Source: Rhizobium leguminosarum
GTDB taxonomy: Bacteria > Pseudomonadota > Alphaproteobacteria > Rhizobiales > Rhizobiaceae
Reading direction: 5' to 3'
Assembly (NCBI RefSeq): GCF_002953715.1
Contig: NZ_CP025012.1
Span: 2,914,001 to 2,978,000 of the forward strand
DNA: 64,000 bases
Shown: positions 62,317 through 64,000 of the stretch, one piece after another
Layout: every line of letters begins with the position of its first letter
How positions within the stretch are numbered: the first letter of the stretch is position 1
Notes under the pieces: model-generated
Seen by the model: only the letters and a program-made list of their open reading frames with translations
Told to the model about the DNA's origin: nothing
Database searches by the model: none
Position numbers and translations under genes: made by a program

Positions 62317-63189
62317 GTGACAGTTGCGTCGAAGACGGTTTCGGACGTCATACACTCGCATTTGGGGGTGTTGACGCGTGCCGAGAAGCAGCTTGCCGAA
62401 AGCCTGCTGGACAATTATCCGGTCTCCGGGCTCGGCAGTATAACCACCATCGCCGAAAACGCCGGCGTCTCGACGCCGACCGTCGTGCGCATGGTGCAGA
62501 AGCTCGGCTTCAAGGGCTATCCGGACTTTCAGGCGCATCTGCATCAGGAAGTCGAGGCGACGATCTCGAACCCGATCGCCAAGCACGACCGCTGGGCGCA
62601 GAACGCCCCGGGCACCCATATTCTCAACCGTTTCGCCGATGCGATCATGGGCAATCTGCGCCAGACGCTGACCGATCTCGACACCGCGACTTTCGACAGC
62701 GTCGCCGCGTTGCTCTCCGACCGCAAGCGCGGCCTTTATTTCGTCGGCGGCCGCATCACCGGCGCGCTTGCCGAGTATTTCTTCACCCATATGCAGGTCA
62801 TCCGGCCGGCAACGACGCTGCTATCGTCGAACTCCAGCAGCTGGCCGCAATATGTCCTCAACATGAATGCCGGCGACATCCTGATCATCTTCGACATCCG
62901 CCGCTACGAGCAGGAGATGGTGAGCCTCGCCACCGCCGCCCGCAAGCGCGGCGCCGAAATCGTCGTCTTCACCGACCAGTGGGGCTCGCCCGCCGCCAAG
63001 CTCGCCAGGCATGCTTTTCGCGTCCGGATCGAGGCGCCGTCGGCCTGGGATTCCTCCGTCGTCACCCTTTTCATCGTCGAAGCACTGATCGAAGCCGTTC
63101 AGAATTCGACCTGGGACGAGACGAAGGAGCGCATGAAGACACTGGAAGGCCTGTTCGAGCAGACCAGGCTTTTCCGTAAACCCGGCTAG
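62317..63189 (+). CDS. MurR/RpiR family transcriptional regulator
   Basis: The 290-residue protein has an N-terminal HTH_6 domain (about 15-85, ITTIAENAGVSTPTVVRMVQKLGF) and a C-terminal SIS sugar-isomerase-like domain (about 125-265, GLYFVGGRITGALAEYFFTHM, GDILIIFDIRRYEQEMV). Such regulators sense phosphosugars or related ligands through SIS. GTG start at 62317. It is divergent from the amidohydrolase operon and just upstream of the ABC binding-protein gene, and the inverted repeats between are its likely sites. Confidence 0.9.
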   Translation: MTVASKTVSDVIHSHLGVLTRAEKQLAESLLDNYPVSGLGSITTIAENAGVSTPTVVRMVQKLGFKGYPDFQAHLHQEVEATISNPIAKHDRWAQNAPGTHILNRFADAIMGNLRQTLTDLDTATFDSVAALLSDRKRGLYFVGGRITGALAEYFFTHMQVIRPATTLLSSNSSSWPQYVLNMNAGDILIIFDIRRYEQEMVSLATAARKRGAEIVVFTDQWGSPAAKLARHAFRVRIEAPSAWDSSVVTLFIVEALIEAVQNSTWDETKERMKTLEGLFEQTRLFRKPG

Positions 63190-63298
63190 GAGGACAAGAC
63201 TAAAACAGAAGAAAAACAATGACGGATTTTCACGGAACCATGGCGCGCTGTCGCAAATGAAACATTGCCGCAACCGCCTGCTATCTAGGGTGAAATGA

Positions 63299-63338
63299 AC
63301 GTCATCCAATCGTCATACAAGCTTCACGTAAGCTCATT
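63299..63338 (+). promoter_or_regulatory. Tandem PHO boxes upstream of the ABC binding-protein gene
   Basis: Heptamers ACGTCAT (63299-63305), TCGTCAT (63310-63316) and GCTTCAC (63321-63327), each followed by a 4-base A-containing spacer (CCAA, ACAA, GTAA), then GCTCATT (63332-63338). The TCA core recurs every 11, 11 and 10 bases, the layout of PhoB sites (CTGTCAT-N4-CTGTCAT). It lies 42-81 bases before the start codon. Confidence 0.6.
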
Positions 63339-63379
63339 AACAGCATCGCCAGACACTGAAAACCCGAAGGAGAACAACA

Positions 63380-64000
63380 GTGATCTCTAACATTTCTCGA
63401 CTACTGTCGCTTTCTACTGCGATGATCGTTGCTTCGACTGCGATTGCCGCTGCCGAGCCGAGCGCTGAACTTATCGCCGCCGCCAAGAAGGAAGGCACGC
63501 TGACGACGATCGCTCTTCCGCACGACTGGTGCGGCTACGGCGAGGTCATTGCCGGCTTCAAGGCCAAGTATGGCCTCGAGGTCAACGAGCTCAACCCGGA
63601 TGCGGGTTCGGGCGACGAAGTCGAAGCCATCAAGGCCAACAAGGGCAACACCGGCCCGCAGGCTCCTGACGTCATCGACGTAGGCCTCTCTTTCGGCCCG
63701 TCTGCAAAGAAAGACGGCCTGATCCAGCCTTACAAGGTCTCCACCTGGGACTCCATCCCGGATACCGCCAAGGATGCCGAAGGCTACTGGTACGGCGACT
63801 ATTATGGCGTTCTCTCGTTCCTCGTGAACAAGGATCTCGTCAAGGAATCGCCGGCCGACTGGGCCGACCTGAAGAAGAGCGACTACGCAAACACCGTCGC
63901 CCTCGCAGGCGATCCGCGTACCGCCAACCAGGCTGTCCAGGGCGTCTATGCGGCCGGTCTTTCCGCATCCGGCGGTGACGCTGCCAAGGCCGGCGAAGAA
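63380..64000 (+). CDS. Extracellular solute-binding protein family 1 (AfuA/PotD-like), 3' end outside window
   Basis: First 207 codons of a periplasmic ABC binding protein. GTG start with AAGGAG 8 bases upstream. The signal peptide begins VISNISRLLSLSTAMIV and ends near AIAAAEP (about 26). The mature part starts SAELIAAAKKEGTLTTIAL, typical of iron, phosphonate and polyamine binding proteins. ALPHDWCGYGEVIAGFKAKYG and VIDVGLSFGPSAKKDGLI follow. The ligand is not readable; the PHO-box-like promoter favours a phosphorus-containing or head-group ligand. Confidence 0.88.
   Translation, partial: MISNISRLLSLSTAMIVASTAIAAAEPSAELIAAAKKEGTLTTIALPHDWCGYGEVIAGFKAKYGLEVNELNPDAGSGDEVEAIKANKGNTGPQAPDVIDVGLSFGPSAKKDGLIQPYKVSTWDSIPDTAKDAEGYWYGDYYGVLSFLVNKDLVKESPADWADLKKSDYANTVALAGDPRTANQAVQGVYAAGLSASGGDAAKAGEE

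Noticed and set aside
63221..63262. 13-codon frame ATG to TGA between the RpiR and ABC binding-protein genes
   Set aside because: No ribosome site and no hydrophobic or conserved pattern.

Overview
The window reads as chromosome of a fast-growing alphaproteobacterium of the Rhizobium etli/leguminosarum type. Supporting signs are high GC coding DNA with strong third-position bias, the rhizobial order of the division/cell-wall (dcw) cluster, a btaAB betaine-lipid operon, an ArsR-methyltransferase (SahR-type) regulator next to metF, and the short palindromic intergenic repeats typical of Rhizobiaceae. The species assignment is inference. I see no insertion sequence, prophage, plasmid functions, CRISPR array, tRNA or rRNA.

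Region 1 (1-22925, mostly minus strand) is the dcw cluster. In transcription order: rnpB (RNase P RNA), an mraZ leader with four phased TGGGN boxes and a possible attenuator, then mraZ, rsmH, ftsL, ftsI, murE, murF, mraY, murD, ftsW, murG, murC, murB. A three-gene insert follows (plus-strand SDR epimerase and MHS-type transporter, minus-strand aqpZ), then ddl, ftsQ, ftsA and the first 466 codons of ftsZ. Most junctions overlap or nearly touch, so the genes form long co-transcribed runs. The ddl-ftsQAZ block appears to have its own promoter with a CtrA-like site.

Region 2 (22926-37077) holds two tandem FAD oxidoreductases, a cell-wall hydrolase neighbourhood (soluble and lipoprotein lytic transglycosylases, an amidase, a GH25 lysozyme lipoprotein, an MltB-like enzyme), a TerB/DnaJ protein, pyrophosphate-dependent phosphofructokinase, a LysE exporter, a serine-hydrolase and btaAB, which makes the phosphorus-free lipid DGTS.

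Region 3 (37078-54442) has DMT transporters, a 25-residue membrane microprotein behind an AT-rich promoter carrying a perfect FNR/FixK box, sahR-metF with a palindromic operator, ettA, an RNase T2, a hydrolase, a CoA-transferase/ThDP-enzyme pair, RidA, a DUF442 phosphatase-like protein, a mutarotase-like protein, an L,D-transpeptidase and an ssuABC-type ABC transporter.

Region 4 (54501-64000) has an orphan ParA-like ATPase and then a divergent catabolic locus. One arm is N-formylglutamate amidohydrolase-like, APC permease, glutamine-synthetase-like ligase, aldehyde dehydrogenase and iron alcohol dehydrogenase. The other arm is an RpiR regulator and an ABC binding protein that runs off the window. 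This set fits gamma-glutamylation of an amino alcohol such as ethanolamine, and its promoters carry PHO-box-like repeats. Together with btaAB this suggests, as inference, a link between phosphate-starvation lipid remodelling and reuse of the released head group.
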